Assembly (NCBI GenBank): GCA_963514095.1
Contig: OY741280.1
Span: 23,066,508-23,130,507, forward strand
Direction of reading: 5' to 3'
Source: Eutrigla gurnardus
Lineage: Eukaryota; Chordata; Actinopteri; Perciformes; Triglidae
DNA: 64,000 bases
How positions within the stretch are numbered: position 1 is the stretch's first letter; each line of letters begins with the position of its first letter. Positions 1 through 11,198 of the stretch are shown one piece after another. The notes under the pieces were generated by a model that was not told the DNA's origin, did not search any database, and saw only the letters and a list, made by a program, of their open reading frames with translations. The translations under genes and the position numbers were made by a program.

Positions 1-1340
1 AGGTTGCTGCTCTGCCACTTTGTGTTAATCAGATCCACCCGTCACTCCTCCACAGTCCAAATATGGTCAAGTATGAGAAACATTATCGTTGTGTATTTCA
101 AACAATACCTGCCTTATTCGTCACTCGAACGTCAGCTGTGACGAACTGAGTTTTGATCGGATCACCCAAGATGGATGTTAATACTTCAAAAATGTGTAGT
201 TCTTCCTGAGACATGTCTGAGTCACATCTGGACACAGACATGAAAGACATATTGAAATAATTCAGTGAGACTTTAACTTCCCGGGGATATCATTATCTCT
301 GATCTCTGATGTTCATTGAAAAGAAACGTCCTTAGATCCACTTACAAAAAAAACAGGGAAAAAAGGCCTTGATCTGAGAATCATCACGTTTCAAGTTTTC
401 TTTGGTATCAAAGCATGAGAACATCCATCAGTACGTTGCAAACAGGAAGTGCTAAGAGATCATTTGGCTCGTTCTTTTATGTGACCTGGTGATATCTTTA
501 CATAAGTCGGCACCTCGTCTGCATAACTACGAAGAAATATTTAATAATTCTTTAAAATAATCTGCTCTATTGGAACGGAGCAGGAATAGGCGTCCCACTA
601 GTAAGTGTTGAAATATAATAGTGGTCTGTAATAATAGTCTGGAGTAAAGGTGATATTTCTGGGTGATAAAAGCGGATAATAAGTCCATTACTCAAGAACT
701 CATCTTTGTCTATAAGTAGTAAAAAAAAGAAAGAGAGATCTTAAATGTCAAGGGCACTCGTCTCAACTCTTGACTTGGCTCTCACTGTTTTATAACTTTG
801 TGGACTTTGTGCCATCACATTTAAACCAAAAAGTCCCAACATCCTCTCTCCGATAATGTGCCGTTTTCACCACTGAAAACTCTTGAAATGTGGAATAAAC
901 ATGATAAACCCGCTGACATTTGTCTCGGTGTGACTCGAGCAAAAGATCTGTAACTGAGCCTCGACCGGCAAAACAGGGAAACATAACAGGACCCGGTAAA
1001 CCACCATCACCCTGCACTGTCCTCAGAGGGCAAACACACGTGTTAGAGCTGGGTTCAGGTTGTGAGAAGTATCTGACGGGGGTGGGGGGGCATGTGTCCT
1101 GGAGGACACCGGGCCGTCGGCACAGCGATGATGGATGGAGGACGAAGACGAGCAACGGAGAGAGAATATCAACTCTGTGGTTCACAGAAACTGTTGTTTT
1201 AAAGGCTCTCAACATGGAGACGGCTGAGTCGGCAGCTAGCGGCTACCAGTGCAAATAACAGCAACAGTGACAAAGCAACCCCACAACTAAACTGCTACTC
1301 CCTCTTTTTCACAAGAGTACCGGAAACCTTTCTTCCATGA
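1..1340. other. unique non-coding DNA, nothing assigned
   Basis: This is AT-leaning unique sequence without recognisable exon, RNA gene or repeat. Overlapping open stretches of about 110-140 codons lie on both strands between 790 and 1260. Their translations show no domain, and no convincing splice sites flank them, so I leave them unannotated. Confidence 0.5.
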
Positions 1341-3646
1341 GGATGAGTGGATGAGTAGATGGGTAGATGAGTGGATGGGTGGATGAGTGGATGAGTAGAT
1401 GAGTGGATGAGTAGATGGGTGGATGGGTGGATGGGTGGATGGGTGGATGAGTAGATGGGTGGATGGGTGGATGAGTAGATGGGTGGATGAGTGGATGAGT
1501 AGATGAGTGGATGAGTAGATGGGTGGATGGGTGGATGGGTGGATGGGTGGATGAGTAGATGGGTGGATGGGTGGATGAGTAGATGGGTGGATGGGTGGAT
1601 GAGTAGATGGGTGGATGGGTGGATGGGTGGATGAGTAGATGGGTGGATGAGTGGATGAGTAGATGGGTGGATGGGTGGATGAGTAGATGGGTGGATGGGT
1701 GGATGGGTGGATGGGTGGATGAGTAGATGGGTGGATGAGTGGATGAGTAGATGGGTGGATGAGTGGATGAGTAGATGGGTGGATGGGTGGATGAGTGGAT
1801 GAGTGGATGGGTGGATGGGTGGATGAGTAGATGGGTGGATGAGTAGATGGGTGGATGAGTAGATGGGTGGATGGGTGGATGAGTAGATGGGTGGATGAGT
1901 AGATGGGTGGATGGGTGGATGGGTGGATGGGTGGATGAGTAGATGGGTGGATGGGTGGATGAGTAGATGGGTGGATGAGTGGATGAGTAGATGGGTGGAT
2001 GGGTGGATGAGTAGATGGGTGGATGGGTGGATGAGTAGATGGGTGGATGGGTGGATGAGTAGATGGGTGGATGGGTGGATGAGTAGATGGGTGGATGAGT
2101 GGATGAGTAGATGGGTGGATGGGTGGATGGGTGGATGGGTGGATGAGTAGATGGGTGGATGAGTGGATGAGTAGATGGGTGGATGGGTGGATGAGTAGAT
2201 GGGTGGATGGGTGGATGAGTAGATGGGTGGATGAGTGGATGAGTAGATGGGTGGATGAGTAGATGGGTGGATGGGTGGATGAGTAGATGGGTGGATGAGT
2301 GGATGGGTGGATGGGTGGATGAGTAGATGGGTGGATGAGTGGATGAGTAGATGGGTGGATGGGTGGATGAGTAGATGAGTAGATGGGTGGATGGGTGGAT
2401 GAGTAGATGGGTGGATGGGTGGATGGGTGGATGAGTAGATGGGTGGATGGGTGGATGAGTAGATGGGTGGATGAGTGGATGAGTAGATGGGTGGATGAGT
2501 GGATGAGTAGATGGGTGGATGAGTGGATGAGTAGATGGGTGGATGGGTGGATGAGTAGATGGGTGGATGAGTGGATGAGTAGATGGGTGGATGGGTGGAT
2601 GAGTAGATGGGTGGATGGGTGGATGGGTGGATGAGTAGATGGGTGGATGGGTGGATGAGTAGATGGGTGGATGAGTGGATGAGTAGATGGGTGGATGGGT
2701 GGATGAGTAGATGAGTAGATGGGTGGATGGGTGGATGAGTAGATGGGTGGATGGGTGGATGAGTAGATGGGTGGATGGGTGGATGAGTAGATGGGTGGAT
2801 GAGTGGATGGGTGGATGAGTAGATGGGTGGATGAGTGGATGAGTAGATGGGTGGATGGGTGGATGAGTAGATGGGTGGATGAGTGGATGAGTAGATGGGT
2901 GGATGGGTGGATGAGTAGATGGGTGGATGAGTAGATGGGTGGATGAGTGGATGGGTGGATGAGTGGATGGGTGGATGAGTACATGAGTGGATGAGTAGAT
3001 GGGTGGATGAGTGGATGAGTAGATGGGTGGATGGGTGGATGAGTAGATGGGTGGATGAGTGGATGGGTGGATGAGTGGATGGGTGGATGAGTGGATGAGT
3101 AGATGGGTGGATGAGTGGATGGGTGGATGAGTGGATGGGTGGATGAGTGGATGGGTGGATGAGTACATGAGTGGATGAGTAGATGGGTGGATGAGTGGAT
3201 GAGTAGATGGGTGGATGGGTGGATGAGTAGATGGGTGGATGGGTGGATGAGTAGATGGGTGGATGAGTGGATGAGTAGATGGGTGGATGGGTGGATGAGT
3301 AGATGGGTGGATGGGTGGATGAGTAGATGGGTGGATGAGTGGATGAGTGCAGGAGTGGATGAGTAGATGGGTGGATGAGTGGATGAGTGGATGGGTGGAT
3401 GGGTGGATGAGTGGATGAGTGGATGGGTGGATGAGTGGATGAGTGGATGGGTGGATGAGTGGATGGGTGGATGAGTGGATGAGTGGATGGGTGGATGAGT
3501 GGATGAGTGGATGGGTGGATGAGTGGATGGGTGGATGAGTGGATGGGTGGATGAGTGGATGAGTAGATGGGTGGATGAGTGGATGGGTGGATGAGTGGAT
3601 GAGTGGATGGGTGGATGAGTGGATGGGTGGATGAGTGGATGAGCGG
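1341..3646. repeat. 2.3-kb minisatellite of 8-bp units (GRGTRGAT)n
   Basis: The array is built from about 288 octamers of three types: GGGTGGAT, GAGTAGAT and GAGTGGAT. From 1341 to about 3360 the three types alternate irregularly, and GAGTAGAT is nearly always followed by GGGTGGAT. From about 3360 to 3646 the array is almost purely GAGTGGAT and GGGTGGAT. Rare variants (GAGTACAT near 2978 and 3162, a GAGTGCAG near 3345) mark individual units. The minus strand is open in all three frames across the array (a Thr-His-Pro-Ile-Ser pattern) because an 8-bp unit without stops keeps every frame open. This is an artefact, not a gene. Confidence 0.97.
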
Positions 3647-3751
3647 AGGGCAGCTGCAGCTGTGTGAAGGTGACACGTTGACCTCTGGGAGTCGGACCGC
3701 CGGGTGAACGCCAGCAGGGAATAAACACAAAGTCCACTGTCAGCAGATACA

Positions 3752-3780
3752 GAGGAGGAGGAGGAGGAGGAGGGAGGAAA
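3752..3780. repeat. short (GGA)n tract
   Basis: About seven GAG/GGA triplets lie between the 8-bp array and the following purine-rich array. Confidence 0.85.
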
Positions 3781-3859
3781 GAGATGCAGAGTCAATTAGA
3801 GTGGGATAGTGGAGAGATGTTGGGAGGTGTGGATGGATTTATTGTAAGAGGAGGATATG

Positions 3860-4232
3860 AGAATGAACGAGAGGAGAGGAGGAAACAGGAGAGGAGAGGA
3901 GAGGAGGAAACAGCAGAGGAGAGGAGAGGAGGAAACAAGAGAGGAGAGGAGGAAACAGGAGAGGAGAGGAGAGGAGGAAACAGGAGAGGAGAGGAAGAAA
4001 CAAGAGAGGAGAGGAGGAAACAGGAGAGGAGAGGAGAGGAGGAAACAGGAGAGGAGAGGAAGAAACAAGAGAGGAGAGGAGGAAACAGGAGAGGAGAGGA
4101 GAGGAGAGGAGGAAACAGGAGAGGAGAGGAGGAAACAGGAGAGGAGAGGAGAGGAAGAAACAAGAGAGGAGAGGGGGAAACAGGAGAGGAGAGGAGGAAA
4201 CAGGAGAGGAGAGGAGGAAACAGGAGAGGAGG
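3860..4232. repeat. purine-rich minisatellite, unit about 20 bp
   Basis: The unit is GAGGAGGAAACAGGAGAGGA, spaced 20 bp apart. Longer variants carry an extra GAGAG block, and some units have AAGAAACAAG instead of GGAAACAGG. The plus strand is essentially all purine for 370 bp, so triplex (H-DNA) formation is possible. Frames opened by this array (Glu/Arg-rich on plus, Ser/Leu/Pro-rich on minus) are not coding. Confidence 0.95.
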
Positions 4233-4541
4233 AGTAATTCAGCGTTGGAGGGAGGAAGCGACGGCGGGGAGACGAGGAGTGAATCAATGAAATGAAAATG
4301 TCTTTCATGTAATTTTACGAGGCGGCAGCAGAGAGAGCAGATATCACAGCGACGTCCGTCTGACCAGAACATTTAATAACACCAGGAACTCTTTATTACA
4401 GCTGGCCCTGTTGTCGTGTGACTGACTCTGGTCGCCGTGGCGACAGCATCCTGTTACCGTGGAGAGTGATGGGAATTAAACGGCAGGTCGTAGGATATTA
4501 GATATGATGAGGTATTAGCCTGCATGATGCATAGACTACAG

Positions 4542-4543
<2 letters not shown>

Positions 4544-4629
<86 letters not shown>

Positions 4630-4640
4630 GTGTGTGTGTT
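4544..4640. repeat. (GT)n microsatellite
   Basis: About 97 bp of GT dinucleotides, interrupted by a TT near the 3' end. Confidence 0.97.
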
Positions 4641-4815
4641 GAATGGATCCGGCTTTGACAACCAAACAATGCGTGTTCGTTGATACGCTCGCTGTTGGTT
4701 TCTCTTTTCATGGGATTAGCAGAACGTCGGCCGACTCGACAGCTTCTCAACTCCGATACGGAGACTCATTTATGAATCACTTTGGAATTAAATTCTTACA
4801 TAATTCTGTCCTGAT

Positions 4816-4818
<3 letters not shown>

Positions 4819-4886
<68 letters not shown>
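4819..4886. repeat. compound (CT)n-(CA)n microsatellite
   Basis: About 50 bp of CT runs directly into 16 bp of AC. It is followed within 150 bp by an (AG)n tract at 5007-5027, which is complementary to the CT tract. Confidence 0.97.
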
Positions 4887-4887
<1 letters not shown>

Positions 4888-5083
4888 GAGGGAGACTGAG
4901 ATAAGCAAACCTCAGCTCTCTGGTTTCATTCTGTGGAGAGCAAACGCTCCAATGTCAAAGAGTGACCTTCAGCAAACAATATAGAGAGAGGCTGATAGAG
5001 TGATGCAGAGAGAGAGAGAGAGAGAGGACGGCCGCGGGGTCCAAGCGGAGCTCCGAGCTGTGAACTGAAGTCTGAATTCTCAC

Positions 5084-5141
5084 CGCGGACGTTTTTGTTG
5101 AGAAGCTCAGCGTGCAACAGGAGCGCCGCCGCCGCCGCCAT
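5084..5141 (-). CDS. candidate first coding exon (5' end of an unknown gene)
   Basis: On the minus strand an ATG at 5141 lies in a good Kozak context (AACAATGG, A at -3 and G at +4). It opens 19 codons, MAAAAALLLHAELLNKNVR, plus one base, ending at 5084. A strong donor follows directly: CGCG then GTGAGA at 5083-5078. The patch is GC-rich and includes a (GCG)n alanine run. I do not recognise the protein, and I found no convincing second exon between here and the left edge of the window, where the 2.3-kb minisatellite and microsatellites lie. The alternative is that a GC-rich non-coding patch happens to contain a start and a donor. The start and donor are seen directly; the coding status is inference. 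Confidence 0.3.
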
Positions 5142-5953
5142 TGTTCCCGCTAATCCCCCAGCACGCAAACAAACAATACGATCAAACAGCTGCTCGAGCG
5201 CCGCCGATCAATATCTGTTCACTTATTAATAATAAATTAATAAAACCACTCTGTAGTATGAAAGCGGCTCTGTAATTAACTCTGCAGCTTTTAGGTCCTG
5301 ATCACAGATTGTGTGTGTTTTTCTTTCTTTAATTGTTGCTAGGCAACCTCCGGCTGGGTGCTAACGTTAGCTCAACACGATCCAAGAACTCAGAGTTATT
5401 AGTACAGTTTCAAAGATTAGCATACGACCTTCTCCAGCTCTCAGTGATGGACGGATGCCATGATGTCATTGATTGGTCGATATTAGCTGATGTCAGCATG
5501 CGTCGTAGGTTGTGTTTTTCAGGAGAACAAAAACATTTAGATTTAGATAAAAAGGTACGAACGTGTATATTTTGCAATACGACCAGGGATGTGATCTAAA
5601 AAAAAATCTCTGTTTCTATGGCAACTGCACCACATCGGAGGTTGATACGTGTCTTTTTGAGTTCATTTTGTTGGCCACCCTGCACATGTAGCATGTAGCA
5701 TGTACTTCTATTGTCCGTCTGCATGGATCTGTATTCTCCCTCTGGAACCGAAACCCTCCAGTATTAGCGCCTGTCTCTTTAAGAACCCCTCCTGACAAAA
5801 AACCCCAGTCTGCTCTGATTGGCCGGTTGGGTCAGAAGGAACTCCAGATTCCCAAACAGTCGAGGGAGAACAGAGACGTGGACGTCAAACGGCGGGCTGA
5901 TTATCAGACCGGTCGGGACTTTGGGAGGAATATTCTTGGTAACTTTCCACCAC

Positions 5954-5956
<3 letters not shown>
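5142..5956. other. unique non-coding DNA
   Basis: This 800-bp stretch holds a short AT-rich patch (5220-5245) and nothing else I can name. If the exon at 5084-5141 is real, its promoter would lie in the first part. I see a GC-rich context around the ATG but no clear TATA box. Confidence 0.4.
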
Positions 5957-5993
<37 letters not shown>

Positions 5994-6007
5994 CAGAGAG
6001 AGACAGA

Positions 6008-6051
<44 letters not shown>

Positions 6052-6066
6052 AGGGAGGGAGAGGGG
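5957..6066. repeat. (AG)n microsatellite with ACAGAG interruptions
   Basis: About 90 bp of AG dinucleotides broken by several ACAGAG hexamers, followed by GGGAGG-rich purines. The plus strand is almost entirely purine. Confidence 0.96.
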
Positions 6067-6165
6067 ATGAAAGGGGGAGATTTGAGGAATAAAACCACGG
6101 ACGACGGGTGAAGAAGAAGCAGCGAGATGAACGGCATTCACACCTCCGGCAGTCTGAGGTTCAGT

Positions 6166-6250
6166 GTCCTCGTAGACCAGAACCTGGAGGACCAAAAACC
6201 AGCAGGTCGTCCTCGTAGACCAGAACCTGGACCCCTGAAACCAGCAGGAC
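6166..6250. repeat. two-copy 43-bp direct repeat
   Basis: GTCCTCGTAGACCAGAACCT occurs at 6166 and again at 6209, so the period is 43 bp. The ACCAGCAGG block that follows the first copy is also repeated after the second. Confidence 0.85.
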
Positions 6251-6334
6251 TCAGAACCAGAACACCTTCATCAGGGGAAACTCTCAATGTTGATGTCGGG
6301 GAAGAAAATCCAGCAATTTGTGGCTTCTTATAAC

Positions 6335-6475
6335 TTCTCATTTATTAATTTTAATTCAATTTAATTTAATTAAAAATAATTAAAACTTAAATGAAAATGA
6401 ATTCACATTTAATTTTGGAATTAAAATTAAAATAATTAATTAAATTAAAATAAAATAAATTCAAGTTTATTAATG
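6335..6475. repeat. A/T-only cryptically simple region
   Basis: About 140 bp consist almost only of A and T, dominated by AATTAA/TTAATT words. It is extensively self-complementary, but no defined repeat unit is visible. Confidence 0.7.
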
Positions 6476-6479
6476 TATA

Positions 6480-7260
6480 ACTTAATTATTACCAATTATT
6501 TTGCTATTTAACATCAATGTTTATGATCAATGTGATTCTGCAAAACACTGGATTATGTGAAAATGTGTTTTTAAAGTTGTATGTGAACTGTGGTGTGTTA
6601 AGGATTGTGTATCTTTAAAGAGCAACTTCCTGTCTGTCTGTTAGAAATGTGTTGGTTGTTTAATCCGATCGTGTACATTTAAAAGCTCTGCTTTGTTGAT
6701 CACTTCATCAGCGATCCGGCTGCAGCTCAACCAAGCCTCCACGTTCAAACATGGGAAGAGACTTTAGAGTCCAGCCTCTACTTTTACAACAAGTTCTCCT
6801 GTGAAACACTCTGATTTCTTAACGAGTGCAGAGACGTGATTAACAAGTTGTCTGACGCGGCGCCAAGAGCTAGCGTATCTCATGAAAGGCACTCGGATAA
6901 AACACGGGGCTTTTACTGCAGCGGGGCTTCGGATTCTGAATGCCAACGCGCTTGTGTTTGCTTCAGACGGCGTTGGTGCAACACCCGCTTCAAAGCCCAC
7001 TGAGGAGAAGAGAACGGCTTTTACATGGTTTCACAGTTTAACTCTAAGGAAGAAATCGTCTTCAACGCGAGATGAAAAAAGAAACGCCATCATACAAAGT
7101 CCTGGCTGCACATGTCTGTTTAACTAAAGCATGTAACAAACCAGCTGATCCCTCTGATCAACCAATCAGAATCAAGAAACAGCCAATCTGGCAGAATTTC
7201 AACCCAATTCAAACATAAATGATACAATTATTCCATTTTAAGGTTTAAAATAGAAAGATA
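6480..7260. other. unique non-coding DNA
   Basis: No exon, RNA gene or repeat is recognised here. Open stretches on both strands near 6760-7130 are short and featureless. Confidence 0.4.
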
Positions 7261-7545
7261 GACGTCATCATAGACTGTAAAGAGGAAGTGGCCGTCGCCA
7301 AGGTGACGTCAATAAGTTGCTAACAATGTTAGCTTCATGATTCAATGTCAACTTTACAGCTAAGTGTTGAAGTCATCTTGGTAGCTAACTAGCATTGGTA
7401 GCGTGGGGTGACCTGTCAATCAGCAGGTAAGCCCCGCCCCCTAAAGCATCCCCTTGGCCAGCAGAGAGAATGCAACTTTAAGGCACTTCAGCACCCGGCT
7501 TCACTTCTCAGACTCGAAGGTTGCCGCCTGGTTTTTTTCGAGTGC
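7261..7545 (+). mobile_element. dispersed teleost repeat, copy 1 (non-coding)
   Basis: The landmarks in order are: TAGACTGTAAAGAGGAAGTG, a perfect CRE-like TGACGTCA (7304-7311), TAGCTAACTAGCATTGGTAG, CTGTCAATCA (7413-7422), CCCCGCCCCCTAAAGCATCC, GGCCAGCAGAGAGAATG and a tail reading GGCTTCACTTCTCAGAC. The middle and 3' landmarks recur at 24048-24370 and in part at 8225-8990, so this is a dispersed family. I recall very similar sequence throughout percomorph genomes. It encodes nothing, and its class (MITE or other non-autonomous element) is not determined here. Confidence 0.7.
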
Positions 7546-7559
7546 AGTCATGGGAAAAC

Positions 7560-8190
7560 TTTGTGTTTTTAGATAATACAAACTGCATGATTTGCCGTTT
7601 TTAACAAAGGATAACACATCGCAGTGTGTTTATCGCAATACTTAAAATGTTTGAGATTGCGATGCGATCCCACGGTAAGAACATGAGGACATCCTCTCCT
7701 CGCCGTGGCATCTAAATGCTGACGGCATCCTGGCACATTCATTAACCGTCTCATAAATATTGATTTACCGTCTATTAAGCATTTATAAATCCCTAAATAA
7801 ATATTGGATGAATGTAAGGTTAAACAAGACACCTCATCTGCATGCATCCTCCTCTCCCCCTGCAGAAGCATCCCTTCTCTCTCGGCCTCCGCCCGCCGTT
7901 TCATCGCAGGCCAAGTGATTGACAGCTCGTCTTCGTGGGGGCCGAGGCCGGCCGCTGCCGGGTCGGGGTTTGGGAGAGTCGTAAAAAAAAAGAAAAGAAA
8001 AGGCCAACGAGCCGAGTTAATCACACTGATGTTAAAATAGAAACACGGCGCTGCTCGCTGACAGGATCTCCCCGTCTCTCTGGGAGGTGTTGGACGCCGG
8101 CGGGAAGGCGAGCGGCGGAAACCTCTCCTCCTTCTGTTGTTCTCCGTCACTGTTTATCCGCCCACAAGTTTGTTACCCTCGCCACGATCC
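7560..8190. other. unique GC-rich patch with a PBX/PREP-type site
   Basis: There is no gene. At 7916-7925 the plus strand reads TGATTGACAG, an exact match to the known PBX-PREP/MEIS decamer. It lies in otherwise unique, GC-rich sequence, so the patch could be a regulatory element. That role is inferred from the motif alone. Confidence 0.35.
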
Positions 8191-8199
8191 CTCCATCGA

Positions 8200-9000
8200 C
8201 CCCGCCGGCTCTCGGGTCTGACTTCCCGCCCCCTAAAGCATCCCCTGCTTTCTGGTCTGGTGGACTCTAAATGGACCATAATGTACTAAATGAACATCAT
8301 GCTGGATTGAAGAAGACTTGAAACTAGAGATTGAGACCATAAACTCATGTTTACAATGTTTACTGAGATAATACATCAAGAGAGAAGTAGGACCATTTTC
8401 TCATAGACTTCTATACAACCAGAGAGGAGTCGCCCCCTGGTGGCCAGCAGAGAGAAGTAGGACCATTTTCTCATAGACTTCTATACAACCAGAGAGGAGT
8501 CGCCCCCTGGTGGCCAGCAGAGAGAAGTAGGACCATTTTCTCATAGACTTCTATACAACCAGAGAGGAGTCGCCCCCTGGTGGCCAGCAGAGAGAAGTAG
8601 GACCATTTTCTCATAGACTTCTATACAACCAGAGAGGAGTCGCCCCCTGGTGGCCAGCAGAGAGAAGTAGGACCATTTTCTCATAGACTTCTTTACAACC
8701 AGAGAGGAGTCGCCCCCTGGTGGCCAGCAGAGAGAAGTAGGACCATTTTCTCATAGACTTCTATACAACCAGAGAGGAGTCGCCCCCTGGTGGCCAGCAG
8801 AGAGAAGTAGGACCATTTTCTCATAGACTTCTTTACAACCAGAGAGGAGTCGCCCCCTGGTGGCCAACAGAGAGAAGTAGGACCATTTTCTCATAGACTT
8901 CTATACAACCAGAGAGGAGTCGCCCCCTGGTGGCCAACAGAGAGAAGGTATAAGGCACTCCAGAATCAGCTTCACTCTCCAGACCTGGAGGTTTCTGCTC
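8200..9000 (+). mobile_element. dispersed teleost repeat, copy 2, expanded by an internal 70-bp array
   Basis: The stretch opens with CGCCCCCTAAAGCATCCCCT and CTTTCTGGTCTGGTGGACTC. A longer block containing GAAGAAGACTTGAAACTAG and AAACTCATGTTTACAATG follows, then the array at 8381-8940, then a tail with CACTCCAGAATCAGCTTCAC and CAGACCTGGAGG. Landmark order matches copy 1 and the copy at 24 kb, so the tandem array lies inside one element. Non-coding. Confidence 0.7.
8381..8940. repeat. eight tandem copies of a 70-bp unit
   Basis: Units start at 8381, 8451, 8521, 8591, 8661, 8731, 8801 and 8871, exactly 70 bp apart. Each runs from AGAGAAGTAGGACC through TCATAGACTTCT and GAGGAGTCGCCCCCTGGTGG to CCAGCAG. 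The copies differ by only one or two bases (CTATACAACC or CTTTACAACC; CCAGCAG or CCAACAG), so the expansion or its homogenisation is recent. Confidence 0.97.
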
Positions 9001-11130
9001 AGGAAGAATAAAATCTCTCCAGAAAGGAAGCTGCTGAACGTCTTGCAGGTGCTCGGTATCTGCCGAGGCTCAGGGCCGTTAAACGGTTAGCGAGGTTAGA
9101 CGTTCTACGATCGGAACCTTTTTAACAATTTATGTTGCCAGTAGATTTGTTTCACACAAAGGAGTTTGGTGACTATTCATCTCTCTGAGTTAACGAGGGA
9201 TGGATCGCGGCCGCTGATAGAACGATGAACCATTTCAGCATCACTTTGCAAACCGTTATCTGACGTGTCTCAAGGTCTGACTCACAAAAGATACTGCGCT
9301 AATGATTTTACAGCACAAACACAGCCGTAAACTTTTACAGCTTTTTTTTTTTTTGCATCACATTGAAATGATCCGTGTGGCAAAGAGGAAACGTTGTCCT
9401 TGTGCCAAGAACGCAGCAGTCAGAGAAAAAAGTCAAATGAAATGGCAATAAAATGAGAGAAACCGTATTGAGGATTTAATAATGTGCGTCAGTATAAATG
9501 TGCTTCAGCTACCAATAAAACTCTGCAGACGCTAATAATTTAACTGCAACAGCGTGCAGCTATTAGTTCTGATCTTTGTGAAGTGAAGTGGACTATTTTT
9601 GCTGTGAGGCTCATTTACATAGAAATATAAAAATATGAGCTCATTTAAATAAGTGCAAACAGCACCGAGACGCTGTTAAAAGGTGCATTTCACCCTTTTG
9701 TGGGCGCTTCAACAAATCGTCCAACAAAGCTGTAAGTTATGAGTTTACTGCTCGTTTTCTGAAAGTGACAGGGAAATGTGTGTTTACAGAAAATTATACC
9801 ATAATAATGTAAACGTATGGAAGTAAATTCCATTAAAAGTGTGATGTTGGGGGGGGGGGGGGATGAAGAGGCTCACAAAGTGGAATCAGTCCAGGAAACA
9901 ACTTGAAAGAGAAGAAAGTATTTTTCCTGCGTCCGACGACTTAATGATGAACGCATCATCTCAAACGAGCTCCAGCTGACTCATTTGAATGACTTCCTAT
10001 GGAGGACGAGTGAACAAATCTTTCTAAATCACGTCCACCTGATTTATTGTTCCCCCCCCCCGACAGCTGCTGGTGGAATGGCCGGTGAACGTCGGTGACA
10101 TCACGAGTCATACTAACAGCAGTATGAATCCCTTCGAGGTGTGATCGTGTCAAACGACTAAACTGCACCCTCAGTTATGTTTCCACGGCAACGTATGTGT
10201 TTGTGGATGGAGGCGCCTGGTTGACGAACAAAAGGAATCACGCTACAAGTTGCAAGCTCCTTCACAACCAATCACAGCAGAGGATCTCTAACAAAGCTAA
10301 ACTAAATACTAAATAGTTACAGTAGTAAACATTTTGTTTTCTGTAAGATTTTTGAATTTGGTAAGGATTATTCAGCCTCAACAGGAAGCACTTCAGCGCA
10401 CAGTGAGTGTGGGACAGAACGATGGTGATGATCATGATTGTCTGGATCCAGCGGGTTAATTTCCCTCCGCTGGCGTCCTGTCAAACACGTCATCCGGCGG
10501 CGGGAGAAGGGAACAGGAAGTGCATGGTGCCCTTCCTATGTGCAGCCACTTCCCGTTGACTTTAATTGCTCCGCTCCGGAAACACCTGCTCATTGTGCAG
10601 CCGGTGTTTCCAGTGACTGCCTGACAATTACAGTGAAATAAAAGCAACGGTCTTCAAATGAACAGAATGCATGTCGGCGGGAGCCTGATAGCCTTACAGT
10701 CATTATGTTACAGTCCCCAGGCTGTCAGAGCACTTACAGCAGGAGGCGGACGCCTTGTCAGCCCAAAGTGACTCGGAGAGCCGGACGTGCCACTCGGGAG
10801 AGACAGCCTCCGTTAGTCACATGTATCAGTGCAGAGAGACGGCGGCCATCTTCCCTGGAAACGAGCAGCTCCGGCGCCGCTCGCCCGGCAACCTTTTCAT
10901 TAACCCGTCATAAATACAACTCTGAGCTGGAAACTCACTTTGAAACGACCTTTTCTCCAGATGATCCGAGCACCAGCTTCTTAAAGTCAGTAAATTTGAA
11001 TTCTCTCCAGGTTTTATATTAAGAAATACGAACGCTCGTGATCTTGCAGCTAATGTGCAGCATTTTTACGTTCAGAAATGTTTTGAATTAGTGGAAAAAG
11101 CATCACGCCTATGGTGGTAACGTCCCACCG
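9001..11130. other. unique non-coding DNA with homopolymer runs
   Basis: Two kilobases without a recognised gene. Contents worth naming: a T run at about 9343-9354, a G run at about 9850-9862 and a C run at about 10053-10062. A GC-rich patch at 10,440-10,900 has no domain-bearing frame. Confidence 0.45.
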
Positions 11131-11143
11131 GTGTGTCTCAGTG

Positions 11144-11198
11144 TTCCCTCATCCCTATGTTCCCTCATCCCTATGTTCCCTCAGTTTGTTCCCTCAGA
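11144..11198. repeat. short 16-bp direct repeat
   Basis: TTCCCTCATCCCTATG occurs twice in tandem. Two partial copies (TTCCCTCAG) follow, one of them separated by TTTG. Confidence 0.85.

Noticed and set aside
790..1258. Overlapping 112- and 141-codon open stretches on opposite strands
   Set aside because: No domain, no repeat, no signal or membrane segment, and no convincing splice sites. Frames of this length arise by chance in 64 kb.
1287..3795. Three overlapping minus-strand open frames of more than 800 codons
   Set aside because: They are translations of the 8-bp array, which has no stop in any minus-strand frame. No unique protein sequence is present apart from short flanks.
8381..8940. 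CRISPR-like regular repeats (also at 45,997-46,658)
   Set aside because: At 8.4 kb the 70-bp units are identical end to end with no unique spacers. At 46 kb the spacers are all (TG)n. The setting is a vertebrate genome.
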